Shown here one piece after another: positions 17,774 to 26,628 of a stretch of 64,000 nt of DNA. Position numbers and translations under genes: made by a program. Source of the DNA: Natronococcus pandeyae (GTDB lineage: Archaea > Halobacteriota > Halobacteria > Halobacteriales > Natrialbaceae); NCBI RefSeq assembly GCF_008122205.1, contig NZ_PHNJ01000018.1, forward strand, positions 1-64,000. The letters are read 5' to 3'. Below the pieces are notes generated by a model that saw only the letters and a list, made by a program, of their open reading frames with translations, was not told the origin of the DNA and ran no database searches. Positions within the stretch are counted from its first letter, which is position 1; every line of letters starts with the position of its first letter.

Positions 17774-19174
17774 ATGGCCACGGACGACCCTGAAACGCTC
17801 GTGCGGCGGTTCATTGAGGAAGTCCTCGTCGACGAGAATCACGAGGCGATCGACGACCTCTTCGTCAAGTCGTTCGACGAGCCGGTCCCGACTATTGATG
17901 GTAACCTCGCGGAGGGCGTCGACGAACTGAAGGCGAGCTATGAGGAGTTCCACGCTCACATCTCGATCCGCGATGTCGAAATCGTCTCGATCCTTGCGTC
18001 AGCCGAGGAGGCAATGGCCCTCTGGGAAGGCGTCACCGAGTACCTCGCGCCGTACCGCGGCATCCAGCCGTCGGGCAAACCCAAGCGACACCAAACACTC
18101 ATCCGCGTGGAGGTCGATGACGGTCGAATCGCCGCTGTCCGGGAAGTCCGCGACACTCTTGCGACGATCCCGCCAGCCGCACGGGTCGCGCACACCTCCG
18201 CGCTCGCAATGCTCGAGACCGGCGTGGTCGCGGTCGACAACCAGGGTGACATCGTCCACGTCAACACCGCAGCGCTCGAGGCTGTCGGTCGGGACAGGGA
18301 GGACATCATAGGAACGCCGGTCGCGGACGTCTACGGTGACGCAGTCGCCATCCTCTATCCGGGAGAGACGACCGAAGTTACCCTTGACGACGGCCAAGCG
18401 GTGTTCGAGGTGACGGCGTCGCCACTCCGCGACGAGCGGTATGGTGTGAACGTCGGCCGGTTCCTCCTCTTCCACGACATCACCGAGCGCCAGCGACGGA
18501 TCCAGCAGCTTCAGGTGCTCAACCGTGTTCTCAGACACAATATCCGCAACGAGCTGAACGCGGTCATCACGCACGCGGAGCACGCCTGTGAGCGGATCGA
18601 GGGTAACCCCGAGCTGGTCGACCGGTGTCTCGACACCATCGTCGAGACGAGTTACCGTCTGGCGGACCTCAGCGAAACCGCTCGGCAGATCCAGATGACA
18701 CTCGAGCCGGAGCACCGGACGATCACGGAACAGGATCTCGCGTCCCTCGGCCGGCGACTAGTCAGCCGCGCACGCGAAGAGTATCCGGACGTGACGGTCG
18801 AGTACGAGGGACCGGAGGTGTTGGACATCGAGGCGACGACGTCGTTGCAGGCAGGTCTGTGGGAGTTAGTAGAGAACGCATGCGTCCACAACGACGCGGC
18901 GGAGCCAACCGTGACGGTAGTCGTTGACCGTCGTGGCGACCGGGCAACCGTCACCGTCGCCGACAACGGACCGGGAATTCCCGAGCACGAGCGGATCGTC
19001 ATCGAGGCAGGCGAGGAGTCGCCCCTCGAACACGGACAGGGCCTCGGGCTGTGGCTGGCACACTGGGCTGTGGAAGTCTCTAGCGGAACGCTCTCGTTCG
19101 AGGCGAACGAGCCCCGAGGGAGCGTGGTCACTGTCGAGATGACCGCGGCCGAGGACAGACGCGCGACGGAGTGA
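17774..19174 (+). CDS. SnoaL-PAS histidine kinase fusion
   Basis: 466 residues from ATG 17774; the open frame extends to 17390 but the extension is arginine-rich shadow. Residues 1-130 are a SnoaL/NTF2 domain (TLVRRFIEEVLVDENHEAID). Residues about 140-240 are a PAS domain (LETGVVAVDNQGDIVHVN ... LLFHDITERQ). Residues about 250-310 hold the phosphoacceptor helix with VLRHNIRNELN (His about 255). The C-terminal ATPase has VENACVHND, DNGPGIP and GQGLGLW. No transmembrane segment is visible, so it senses a cytosolic signal, perhaps a ligand of the SnoaL domain. No receiver is adjacent; the nearest is at 22246. Confidence 0.9.
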   Translation: MATDDPETLVRRFIEEVLVDENHEAIDDLFVKSFDEPVPTIDGNLAEGVDELKASYEEFHAHISIRDVEIVSILASAEEAMALWEGVTEYLAPYRGIQPSGKPKRHQTLIRVEVDDGRIAAVREVRDTLATIPPAARVAHTSALAMLETGVVAVDNQGDIVHVNTAALEAVGRDREDIIGTPVADVYGDAVAILYPGETTEVTLDDGQAVFEVTASPLRDERYGVNVGRFLLFHDITERQRRIQQLQVLNRVLRHNIRNELNAVITHAEHACERIEGNPELVDRCLDTIVETSYRLADLSETARQIQMTLEPEHRTITEQDLASLGRRLVSRAREEYPDVTVEYEGPEVLDIEATTSLQAGLWELVENACVHNDAAEPTVTVVVDRRGDRATVTVADNGPGIPEHERIVIEAGEESPLEHGQGLGLWLAHWAVEVSSGTLSFEANEPRGSVVTVEMTAAEDRRATE

Positions 19175-19618
19175 ACCGCAATGAGGCTACCGGCTGGTGG
19201 CCAGTGAGGTCCATGCGTCGAGTCGCCCGTGTTCGTCTTGGCATCGGCGATCGCCCCCACTGCCCCATCCGAGATCCATGCATTCCAGCCGTCGAGGGGA
19301 CCAACTAGCAGTCCGGAATAGCCTCGTCTGTTCCGGTATTCGGACTGAACCGCGGCGATGGCGAATTTTCACCGGACGATCATCGTCCGCTCAGGCTCAG
19401 TGCCGACGACGGTGCAGATAGCTGGAGTCAAACTACAGTAGCCACAGAAAGTCAATGCACACCCGATCGCACGACGGCTGTGCGATCGGTTTTGTAACTC
19501 GTTTCAGTTGTCACTATAGGTAACGAGACGGGTTCCCCGCGCCACCGTACGCGGGGCAGTTACCATCCCCGTATATAGTGGATATGCTCATTTTAGCATA
19601 GCTAACGGATCTCCTCAG
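19175..19618. other. Intergenic region with palindromic element A
   Basis: Contains the 19433-19519 element. Otherwise no gene is seen. A/T-rich sequence just before ATG 19619 probably holds the thioredoxin promoter. Confidence 0.45.
19433..19519. repeat. Palindromic MITE-like element, copy A
   Basis: An 87-bp segment with imperfect inverted ends (CTACAGTAGCCACAG ... TTGTCACTATAG). It has an internal hairpin with arms CCGATCGCAC (19463-19472) and GTGCGATCGG (19480-19489). A second copy is at 34623-34708. The internal stem of the two copies differs at a base pair that has changed on both sides (C-G here, T-A there). Confidence 0.75.
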
Positions 19619-19978
19619 ATGACGGCACAAAGTGAAGCTTCTACCCCGGTCAAGCCGGTTTACGTGGACGGTTTGGACGACCTCACGCAAATCACCACTG
19701 ACCACCCCTTTGTACTCGTGGAGTTCTGTGCCGACAGATGTGGACCGTGTAAACGGCTTGATTCCGTGTTAAAGTCAATCGCTGCTGACACTGGGATCAC
19801 TGTCGCAAAAGTTGACATAGACAAGAACCCGCAACTCGCCTTTGTGCACCGTGCAAGAAGTGTACCGATGATAGAACTGTATAGTAATGGAGAACGAGTC
19901 GAGCGGATTATCGGGGTGCCGTCAGAACGGGATCTCCGCGAATTGATCAGGAGATACGCACGGTCAGCGATCAGGTGA
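19619..19978 (+). CDS. Thioredoxin-family protein
   Basis: A 119-residue thioredoxin fold. The redox motif is CGPC (Cys41-Cys44) in EFCADRCGPCKRLDS, with an extra Cys at 37. The cis-Pro loop is in ARSVPMIELYSNG. It lacks a signal peptide, so it reduces cytosolic disulfides. The neighbour at 20078 is convergent. Starts at ATG 19619. Confidence 0.93.
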   Translation: MTAQSEASTPVKPVYVDGLDDLTQITTDHPFVLVEFCADRCGPCKRLDSVLKSIAADTGITVAKVDIDKNPQLAFVHRARSVPMIELYSNGERVERIIGVPSERDLRELIRRYARSAIR

Positions 19979-20077
19979 TTCGACTCAATCAGGACGAACA
20001 TCATCCTGTGCGAAACGTTCTGTGACACGCTCGTCCTCACACGACGAGAATCGAGGCGTCTCGGGCTCCGTCTCGTG

Positions 20078-21061
20078 TCACTCAAGGTCGAGGGGAGACG
20101 CCTCGTGTAGATAGCGTTCGTAGGCCGATTCGGCCCACTGCCTGGCCGCTGGTGCGTCGGTGTCGATCACGGCTTGGACAGTGCCGGTGTCACCATCGCA
20201 GCAACAGATCGCGACGCGGTCGTCGGAGATCACAATCCCGTACGTGGGCAGGTCATCGTGGACCAAGACCGGCGGGTCGTCTCCCTCGAGGAGCAGTGCG
20301 GTGTACTCCGGGTGCGACCGCAAGAAGGACTCTGCTCTCTCCGGTTGGTCGATCACCCGGAGGTCAAGCCCGTCGTCGAGGTGGTTGCGCAGCTCATCCA
20401 GACAGGGTTCTACGAGGGCGACCTGTGGCCCGACGAACCTGAACTCACTCGCCGCTTTGAGGAGCGATCTGAACCGGTCGATCGTGCAGTACGGGTTGGT
20501 GGGCTCGGCAACTGTCACGGTCGCATCTATGCACATATCGATCGTGAAGCCGTCGTCCTCGCCAGGGGCGTGTTCCCAAATCTCCCGGAACCGCCGCTCA
20601 GTTTCGATCCGGTCGATGACCGCCGTCATGGCACGCGCGACGAAGGCACCCAGCTGGGTCGCCTGGTAGTGGTGGCCGGTCCGCTCGACCCAATTACGGT
20701 CCTCGAACTCACGAAGCAATCGCCGGACCGTCGAGGACGACGAACCGGTGACTGCCCGGAGATCGTCCCGATCCTGTGGGGCGTCGCTGAGTGCCTCCAG
20801 CGCGACGACCCGATGCGGCGATCGTGTGAGGAACGCCACGTCATCGATCCCCGTAGACGGTTCTGACAGATCAACGTCAAGATTCCTGAACTCGCCCGTA
20901 GTGCGTTCCCTACCGGTCAGGTGATGATCGTCAGACGTGTCGTTCTCGTCGGCGTCATCGTCGGGAACGCTTTCCGCCGCCAACTGAAGGTCAGTCCTGC
21001 TTCTGGCGGGCCGGAGCAACAATCCACCATCATCGGAGGCCACCGTGTCATCGTCCGTCAT
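20078..21061 (-). CDS. HTH transcriptional regulator with FilR1-like sensor domain
   Basis: A 327-residue regulator. An acidic ~70-residue N-terminus of low complexity precedes a winged helix (LTRSPHRVVALEALSDAPQD, about 78-150; recognition region TGSSSSTVRRLLREFEDRNW). The C-terminal ~160 residues form the domain seen in archaeal GntR/ArsR-like regulators related to FilR1. It includes a CCC triplet near residue 285 (VAICCCDGDTG) that could bind metal or sense redox state. It diverges from nothing nearby; the ArsM-like methyltransferase at 21309 lies upstream on the same strand. Start may be further in because the N-terminus is atypical. Confidence 0.8.
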   Translation of the reverse strand: MTDDDTVASDDGGLLLRPARSRTDLQLAAESVPDDDADENDTSDDHHLTGRERTTGEFRNLDVDLSEPSTGIDDVAFLTRSPHRVVALEALSDAPQDRDDLRAVTGSSSSTVRRLLREFEDRNWVERTGHHYQATQLGAFVARAMTAVIDRIETERRFREIWEHAPGEDDGFTIDMCIDATVTVAEPTNPYCTIDRFRSLLKAASEFRFVGPQVALVEPCLDELRNHLDDGLDLRVIDQPERAESFLRSHPEYTALLLEGDDPPVLVHDDLPTYGIVISDDRVAICCCDGDTGTVQAVIDTDAPAARQWAESAYERYLHEASPLDLE

Positions 21062-21308
21062 GGGTGGCTAGTGTGTCGAGCGTTTGGATTTGGTTCCATC
21101 GACCGTCGGGGGAGCTGATCGTCCCCCCGCGTCGAAGGCTCCGTGTCGCACCATCGGTTATCGTTCCATGTTGTCTGCATTGTCGTTCACGGATGGGGCC
21201 GGTCCATCCAGTTCTACCGACGCACCGATCACCCTTCGGTGCGGTCGCTAGCAATAGCCGTGGCCCGTGCCTCTAGATATAAAGCCGGACCCGGAACGGT
21301 CTAACTGA

Positions 21309-22079
21309 TCAGGCCTTGTGTGCTAGGAGCGAAACGCTTCTGATGCCGTACTTCTCGCAGGCGTTCTTGGCCTGCTCGGAGATGAATTCGTATTCCGGGT
21401 TCTCTCGGATGGTAACGTCTGTGAAGCCGAGTTTCTCGAGGTGGCGCGTGTAGTAGTCGGTTGGACAGGCGCCGCCGACGCAAGCGGCCCACATGTCCGG
21501 GTCGGCCTTGATACTCTCGGGCATCTCCGACTCGCTGTTGATGTCGGAGATGGCAAACCGGCCGTCGCCTCGGAGCACGCGGCTTACCTCCTCGAAGACG
21601 CGTGGCTTCGCCGGGGACAGGTTGATGACCCCGTTGGAGATGACGACGTCGTACGAGTCGTCCTCGAACGGGAGATTCTCGATTTTCCCCTGCTCGAACC
21701 GGACGTTCGATATGTCGGCCTCGTCTCGGAGTGTCCGCGCCTTCTCGAGTTGTTCCTCGGTCATGTCGAGGCCCGTCACGCTCCCCGACTCGCCGACGTG
21801 GATCCCAGCGACGAAGACGTCGGTCCCCGAGCCCGAGCCCAGATCGAGGACATCGTCGCCCTCCTCTAAGGCTGCGAGATCGAAGTGGTAACCGACGCCG
21901 GCGAAAGATTCCACAGCTCGCACAGGAATGGCGTCGAGGTCCGACGGCGAATAACCGAGCTGTTCGGCGAGGTCGCGGCCCATCTCGAAGTGGAAGTCGC
22001 CGCCCGGACGTTCCGCCACATCCCGGTAGACCCCTTTGACCTTGTGTTCGAGCTCGGCCTCATTGAATAGATCTGTCAT
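21309..22079 (-). CDS. SAM methyltransferase, ArsM-like but lacking the catalytic SNC cysteine
   Basis: A 256-residue class-I methyltransferase. Motif I is VLDLGSGSGTDVFVA (about 77-91), followed by VTGLDMTEEQLEKA. The segment VVISNGVINLSPAKPR (about 145-160) aligns with arsenite methyltransferases, which have SNCVINL. Here the Cys needed for arsenite binding is Gly. The later WAACVGGACP keeps cysteines. So the fold is ArsM-like but arsenic as substrate is doubtful. A GGGAGG-type SD precedes ATG 22079. A closely related gene is at 26629. Confidence 0.85.
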   Translation of the reverse strand: MTDLFNEAELEHKVKGVYRDVAERPGGDFHFEMGRDLAEQLGYSPSDLDAIPVRAVESFAGVGYHFDLAALEEGDDVLDLGSGSGTDVFVAGIHVGESGSVTGLDMTEEQLEKARTLRDEADISNVRFEQGKIENLPFEDDSYDVVISNGVINLSPAKPRVFEEVSRVLRGDGRFAISDINSESEMPESIKADPDMWAACVGGACPTDYYTRHLEKLGFTDVTIRENPEYEFISEQAKNACEKYGIRSVSLLAHKA

Positions 22080-22220
22080 GGAGCGGCCTCCCTACTTCAA
22101 CTGTTTTCACCGCCGTGTAGAAAAGTCTATGGTGATTGGTAACAATGAACACTATAATGCCGGCTAGCCGGTGTCGTCCTGCTGGCTGCCGGCAATTATG
22201 TACGCAGGAAATGGGCGAAT

Positions 22221-22230
22221 AATTAAGATA
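22221..22230 (+). promoter_or_regulatory. TATA-like box for the response regulator
   Basis: AATTAAGATA lies about 20-25 nt before ATG 22246. The gene runs divergently from the 22079 methyltransferase across a 166-nt spacer. Confidence 0.4.
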
Positions 22231-22245
22231 CGGCTCCAGATATAA

Positions 22246-22818
22246 ATGCTCGCAGATCAGTCCGAGGCAACCGTCGTCGTGGTCGACGACGAGAAGGAGG
22301 TCGCGGACGCCTATGCGCTCCGGCTCCAGGACCGCTACAACGTGGTCACGGTCTACGGCGGCGAGGAGGCGCTGGCCGTGATCGACGACGACACTGACGT
22401 CGTCCTCCTCGACCGGTTCATGCCCGACGTCTCCGGCGACGAGGTCCTTCGGCGAGTACGCGAGCGAGGGACGGAGTGTTACATCGTGATGGTGACCGCG
22501 GTCGACCCCGAGTTGGATATTCTCGAGATGCCATTCGACGACTACCTCTGCAAGCCAGTGGGCAGCGAGGACCTCGTCGCCGCCATCGATAATCAGCTCC
22601 GCGTTCTCGCGTTCGAGAAGCTGAGCGAATTCTTCCGGCTAGAGTCCAAGCGCGCAGTGCTCTCGGCAGCGGTGCCCCAAGACGCGCTCGTGGACCACCC
22701 GGACTATCAGGCGACGGAAGCCACAGCGGAAGCGCTCGAAGCCGACCTCCGGGGGCTGTTGGCCGACTTTGACCGGGTCGTCGAGGAGTTCCGGGCGATC
22801 AAGCGCGAACAGCAGTAG
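22246..22818 (+). CDS. HalX-type response regulator
   Basis: A 190-residue protein. Residues 8-125 are a receiver with the acidic pair in VVVVDDEKEV, the phospho-acceptor Asp56 in DVVLLDRFMPDVSG, a Thr in MVTAVD and the Lys in LCKPVG. The C-terminal ~65 residues are the helical HalX domain found in haloarchaeal receivers. No DNA-binding domain is present. The stop lies one base from the stop of the convergent gene 22820. Candidate kinases are 24486 and 17774. Confidence 0.92.
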   Translation: MLADQSEATVVVVDDEKEVADAYALRLQDRYNVVTVYGGEEALAVIDDDTDVVLLDRFMPDVSGDEVLRRVRERGTECYIVMVTAVDPELDILEMPFDDYLCKPVGSEDLVAAIDNQLRVLAFEKLSEFFRLESKRAVLSAAVPQDALVDHPDYQATEATAEALEADLRGLLADFDRVVEEFRAIKREQQ

Positions 22819-22819
22819 C

Positions 22820-24394
22820 TCAGGTTTCCTCGGCGTCGTCGGCCGCCCCGACGAGATGGCGGTTTTGGTCAAGGTCCTCGAAGAACGCCGCCAGAAGCTT
22901 TCGCTCGGCGGCCCGAAGGTGATGGAGGAACGTCGGGCTGGTGATGTCGAGTGACTCGGCAACCTGCTCGGAGGTGCTGCCCCGTGGGGACTCGAAGTAG
23001 TCCGCGAGGTACGCCGTCCTGAGGACAGTCAGCTGCCGGTCGGTGAGGCGGTTGCGGAGCGTGCGGCGGAACTCACCCGCTGTTTCGATCGACCGCTCCT
23101 GTTCCCGCTTGCTCGCCAGTTCGACAGTGTCGAACACCTCTTCAAGTCGTCGGTTGAACTTCCTGAGGTCAGTCTCAGGGGCCATCTCGACGACCACCTC
23201 GGCGGTCCCGGCGTCAAACGTGGCGGCGCGGAGGCTCGTCCCGAGGTCGGCCAGGACTGTCAGCGGGCTCCCGTCGACGAGGCGGATCTCCACCAGATCG
23301 CTCCCCTCGCCCCGGATAGGTCGTGCGGGCGTCTCCGGCTCGAGGTGTGCGACCAGGTTGCCGGCCGTGGCGTCAGTCAGTGAGACGTACACCAACAGCT
23401 CGCCCTCGCCGACGGGAACAACGCCGTCGACGGTGAGTGGCTCACCGAGTGCGCTCGAAGCGGCGGCCAGCGGCGCAGTCGGATCGGTGATCCGGTAGGT
23501 GACCTCGACGACGGTGTCCGAGAGGACGAGGCGACGCTGGCGCGTGGCGTGAATGGCGAAGCCCGTAACGCGGCCCAACGCCGCATAGCTCCCCTGCTCG
23601 CGATCGGTGAGGGTGTCTTGCCGGTCGGTGTAGATCCCGAGGACGCCGTAGACGGTCGAGCCGTACGTGAGCGGGACGGCGACGCAGGAGTAGAGGCCCT
23701 GGGCGAAGGCCGCTCGCTGGATCGGCTTCGGGACGGTCCCGGCATCGGCCAGGCTGGTAACCAGCTGAACCTCGCTGGTCTCGAGCGCGCGTTGCTCCGG
23801 AGAGGGCGGTTCACCGCCGAATCCGTCGCGGAGCTGCTCAAGCACGTCGTCGTCGCCGGCACTCGCGCGGATGACGATCGATTCCTCACCGACGTCGGGT
23901 TCGGCGATCCAGACGAACCGGTACAGGTCTGCAGCGTGGAGATGATCGCAGAGCGTCAGCTCGATCTCCTCTCGAGAGCTCGCGTGGACCAATTCGGTGA
24001 GGACGTCGCTGATGGTCGCGACGATCTGGGCAAGCGTCCGGACCTCCGCTCGCCGCGTCTCGAGGTCGCGGCGCTGGCGCTCCCGGTCGGTGACGTCGTC
24101 GAGGTAGACCGTCGGGCCGTGGTCAGTCTGGACCGATCTGACCGCCAGCCAGCGATCGAGCGCCGGGAAGTACTCCACGAACGCCACCTCCCCCTCGACC
24201 CACTCGGCAGCAGAGGCGACCTGCGGCTGGGCTGCTTCGGGGAGTGCGTCCTCGATGGAGACGCGGCACAGGTCCTCCGGCTCTCGCCCTAGCAGCCGCG
24301 CGGCGGGGGCGTTGGCCTCAGTGATCGACCCCGAGGTGTCGAGCGTCAGCACGCCCTCCGAAAGGTGGTCGAATCGGTCGTCCATGGGACACAC
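22820..24394 (-). CDS. PAS-GAF-Bat HTH_10 regulator
   Basis: A 524-residue regulator starting at GTG 24394 (ATG 24385 possible). Domains in order: PAS (about 5-110, DGVLTLDTSG-like start and VYLDDVTDRERQR), GAF (about 130-280, with YSCVAVPLTYGSTVYGVLGI), the bacterio-opsin-activator middle domain (about 285-440), and a C-terminal HTH_10 (RLTDRQLTVLRTAYLADYFE ... SEQVAESLDITSPTFLHHL). It integrates redox or ligand signals and controls transcription. It is transcribed leftwards after the kinase at 24486 and converges with the HalX regulator. Confidence 0.92.
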   Translation of the reverse strand: MCPMDDRFDHLSEGVLTLDTSGSITEANAPAARLLGREPEDLCRVSIEDALPEAAQPQVASAAEWVEGEVAFVEYFPALDRWLAVRSVQTDHGPTVYLDDVTDRERQRRDLETRRAEVRTLAQIVATISDVLTELVHASSREEIELTLCDHLHAADLYRFVWIAEPDVGEESIVIRASAGDDDVLEQLRDGFGGEPPSPEQRALETSEVQLVTSLADAGTVPKPIQRAAFAQGLYSCVAVPLTYGSTVYGVLGIYTDRQDTLTDREQGSYAALGRVTGFAIHATRQRRLVLSDTVVEVTYRITDPTAPLAAASSALGEPLTVDGVVPVGEGELLVYVSLTDATAGNLVAHLEPETPARPIRGEGSDLVEIRLVDGSPLTVLADLGTSLRAATFDAGTAEVVVEMAPETDLRKFNRRLEEVFDTVELASKREQERSIETAGEFRRTLRNRLTDRQLTVLRTAYLADYFESPRGSTSEQVAESLDITSPTFLHHLRAAERKLLAAFFEDLDQNRHLVGAADDAEET

Positions 24395-24485
24395 TAGCGT
24401 ACGATCATCTTAGTTGTAGGGCGCTCGGCGGGCCAACACTCCAGCTAGTTGCGCCGACCGGTGCGGTCCGATCGCCTGTGCTGGC

Positions 24486-25487
24486 TCAGTCATGCACGGT
24501 TCCCTCCCGAAACTCGAGGCGCAGCCCGCCGTCCGCGGCGTCCGCGATCGTGATTGACCAGCCATGGGCCGTCGCGATTCGATCGATGATCGTCAATCCG
24601 AGGCCCGTACCGCCCTCACGTGCCGAGACGCCGGGTTCGAACACGGTGTCGCGGCGGTCCGAGGGGATGCCCGGGCCGTCGTCGGCGACGTAGAATCCGT
24701 CGCCGTCCGAGATCGGACCCACCCGGACGGTGACACCCTCGCCCGCGTGCTCGACGCTATTTCTGAAGGCGTTCTCGAGCGCCTGTCGGAGACGGTCCTC
24801 GTCAGCTTCGATGGTCACCGCACCGTCTACCTCGAGGCTCGCCGGGCCGGTCTGGACCGTCGACCACGCGTTGCGGGCGACCTCCTCCAGTGCCACCGGT
24901 GCTGTCGACGTCACGATGACATCTCCCTTGGCGATGGTTCGAAGGTCCTCGATGAGCGCTTCAATGCGGTCGAGGGCCAGTGTGACCTTCTCGAAGTGGA
25001 CCGCCTCGCCGGTCTCGCGGGCGGCCTCGAGGCGGAGCTCCGCCACCTCGAGCGGGTTGCGGAGGTCGTGGGAAAGGACGTGCACGACCTGTTCGACGGT
25101 CGGATCCGATGGCGCGTCCGTCTGGTCGTCCCGGCCTTTCGCGACGGCCGCCGTCACGTCTGTGAACACCACTACCCCCGTCGCGGGCTCGTTCGTGCCG
25201 TCGCTCGCCCACCGGATGCGAAACGTCTTGGTGGCGGCCGCTGTCTCGTACTCCGCCACCACCTCTCCTTCTGGGCCGACGAGCGGCTCCGTCTCAGTCA
25301 GCACCTCGAAGGACTCGATGGTCGCTGTTAGGGGTTGGCCTTCGGCCGCCACCGACCCGAAGAGGGCCGTCGCCCGGTCGTTCGCCCACTGGACTATCCG
25401 ACCCTCGTCGGTCTTTTCGTATCGAATCACTGGGTCCGGGAAGCCCTCGAGGAGCGCCAGCCCGTCGTTGTCGGCGGACGACATCAC
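24486..25487 (-). CDS. PAS-domain histidine kinase
   Basis: A 333-residue soluble kinase. The PAS region is about 10-115 (ending VVVFTDVTAAVAKG). The phospho-His helix has VHVLSHDLRNPLEV (His about 140). The ATPase domain shows LENAFRNSVEH, VADDGPGIPSDRRDTVFEPG and GGTGLGLTIIDRI. No transmembrane helices. It lies 91 nt upstream of the PAS-GAF-Bat gene on the same strand, which suggests co-expression. ATG 25484 is an alternative start. Confidence 0.92.
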   Translation of the reverse strand: MMSSADNDGLALLEGFPDPVIRYEKTDEGRIVQWANDRATALFGSVAAEGQPLTATIESFEVLTETEPLVGPEGEVVAEYETAAATKTFRIRWASDGTNEPATGVVVFTDVTAAVAKGRDDQTDAPSDPTVEQVVHVLSHDLRNPLEVAELRLEAARETGEAVHFEKVTLALDRIEALIEDLRTIAKGDVIVTSTAPVALEEVARNAWSTVQTGPASLEVDGAVTIEADEDRLRQALENAFRNSVEHAGEGVTVRVGPISDGDGFYVADDGPGIPSDRRDTVFEPGVSAREGGTGLGLTIIDRIATAHGWSITIADAADGGLRLEFREGTVHD

Positions 25488-25796
25488 GGCGAGAGTTCGG
25501 GCGGTCGTCCTAAGAGTTAGGTATCACGCATACTAGACTGAACCCACTGATCGAGGAATCTAGCATTCTAGATCTACCTCGTTCCGGGCCGAGCGACCCG
25601 AGAGCGGACTGGCACGCGAGGGACAACGCGCTCCCTACCGACGCCATCGCGCTATGAGCGAAATACATACGTGAAAGCGTCCCTCTATACATGCTCGCTT
25701 TGGGTGTCCACCGACGGGCTTTTCACGAATCTCCGTGTCGGCTGCTAAAACGTCCGATATCCGGGGATCTGCCGGAACTGATTACGATCATCCGTC

Positions 25797-26141
25797 TCAG
25801 TCTGCGACGGTTCCGGCCGAATGCTGCTGGGCGAGCAAATCGTCGATGTGGTCCTGAAGCCGCTCGAGCCGTTCGCGGTCGTCTGCCCACCGCTTCGAGA
25901 CTGCATATTCGGCGAGGAGAGATTGGATCACCTCGAGCTGTGCGGTCGTGAAACGCCGTTCGCCGGCATCGAGTGTCTCGAACGCGTGGGACACCTCAAC
26001 CAGGCGGGGCGAGAGCGGGGCCGGTGTGTCCTCGGCGCGCTCCCGGTCCAGCCGGTCGAGCAGCACGTGGTGGAGCGTCCACTGTTCGGCGAGCGACGCA
26101 TCCAGCGTCGCCGTCTGCAGGGAGGATGTGGTGCGGGTCAT
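25797..26141 (-). CDS. Conserved haloarchaeal small helical protein
   Basis: A 114-residue acidic helical protein (LAEQWTLHHVLLDRLDRERA ... TLDAGERRFTTAQLEVIQSL). The pattern resembles a family often seen in haloarchaea next to transcription regulators. No catalytic motif is visible and the function is unknown. It starts at ATG 26141. Confidence 0.75.
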   Translation of the reverse strand: MTRTTSSLQTATLDASLAEQWTLHHVLLDRLDRERAEDTPAPLSPRLVEVSHAFETLDAGERRFTTAQLEVIQSLLAEYAVSKRWADDRERLERLQDHIDDLLAQQHSAGTVAD

Positions 26142-26628
26142 GGATCTGCCTCTCAGCAGTATAGAAGACGGCTTGATCCCTGGAATCGGCAGCTAGTCAC
26201 CTTCACCGGACCTTTCGACACGGTGGCTAGGAATCGAGACGGGTGTGGACGACCGAGCCTTCCGTCGGCTCAGATACGTCGGAGTCTCGGGCCGCCTCCC
26301 GCGGGGGGAAACCTGGACCGGAACAGGATGGGACGATTCGGCTCCACACCAACGGATGCGCTACAGGTACTCGACGGTGTCTCGGCCCAGCGTCGCAACG
26401 CTCAGCGCACCGACCTGCAACCGCTTATAAAGTCTGGGGTCGCCGGTACGACAGCGGGTGGCGTCCCGTCTAGGGTTGCTGATCAGGCACGAATTAGCTT
26501 CTCTACTCCCGACGCCAAAGGAATGCGTGCAGGCGACAACAAATGATGGACGAACAATACAGTTCGGACGGTATAGCCCTTAAACGACTCCACCGACGTC
26601 ATAGGCGACGACTAACCGGTGAGCAGCA
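26142..26628. other. Intergenic region with promoter of the 26629 operon
   Basis: No gene supported. A TATA-like CCCTTAAACG is at about 26578-26586. It is followed by a short leader with a GGTGA Shine-Dalgarno sequence just before ATG 26629, so this operon is probably leadered. Confidence 0.45.
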
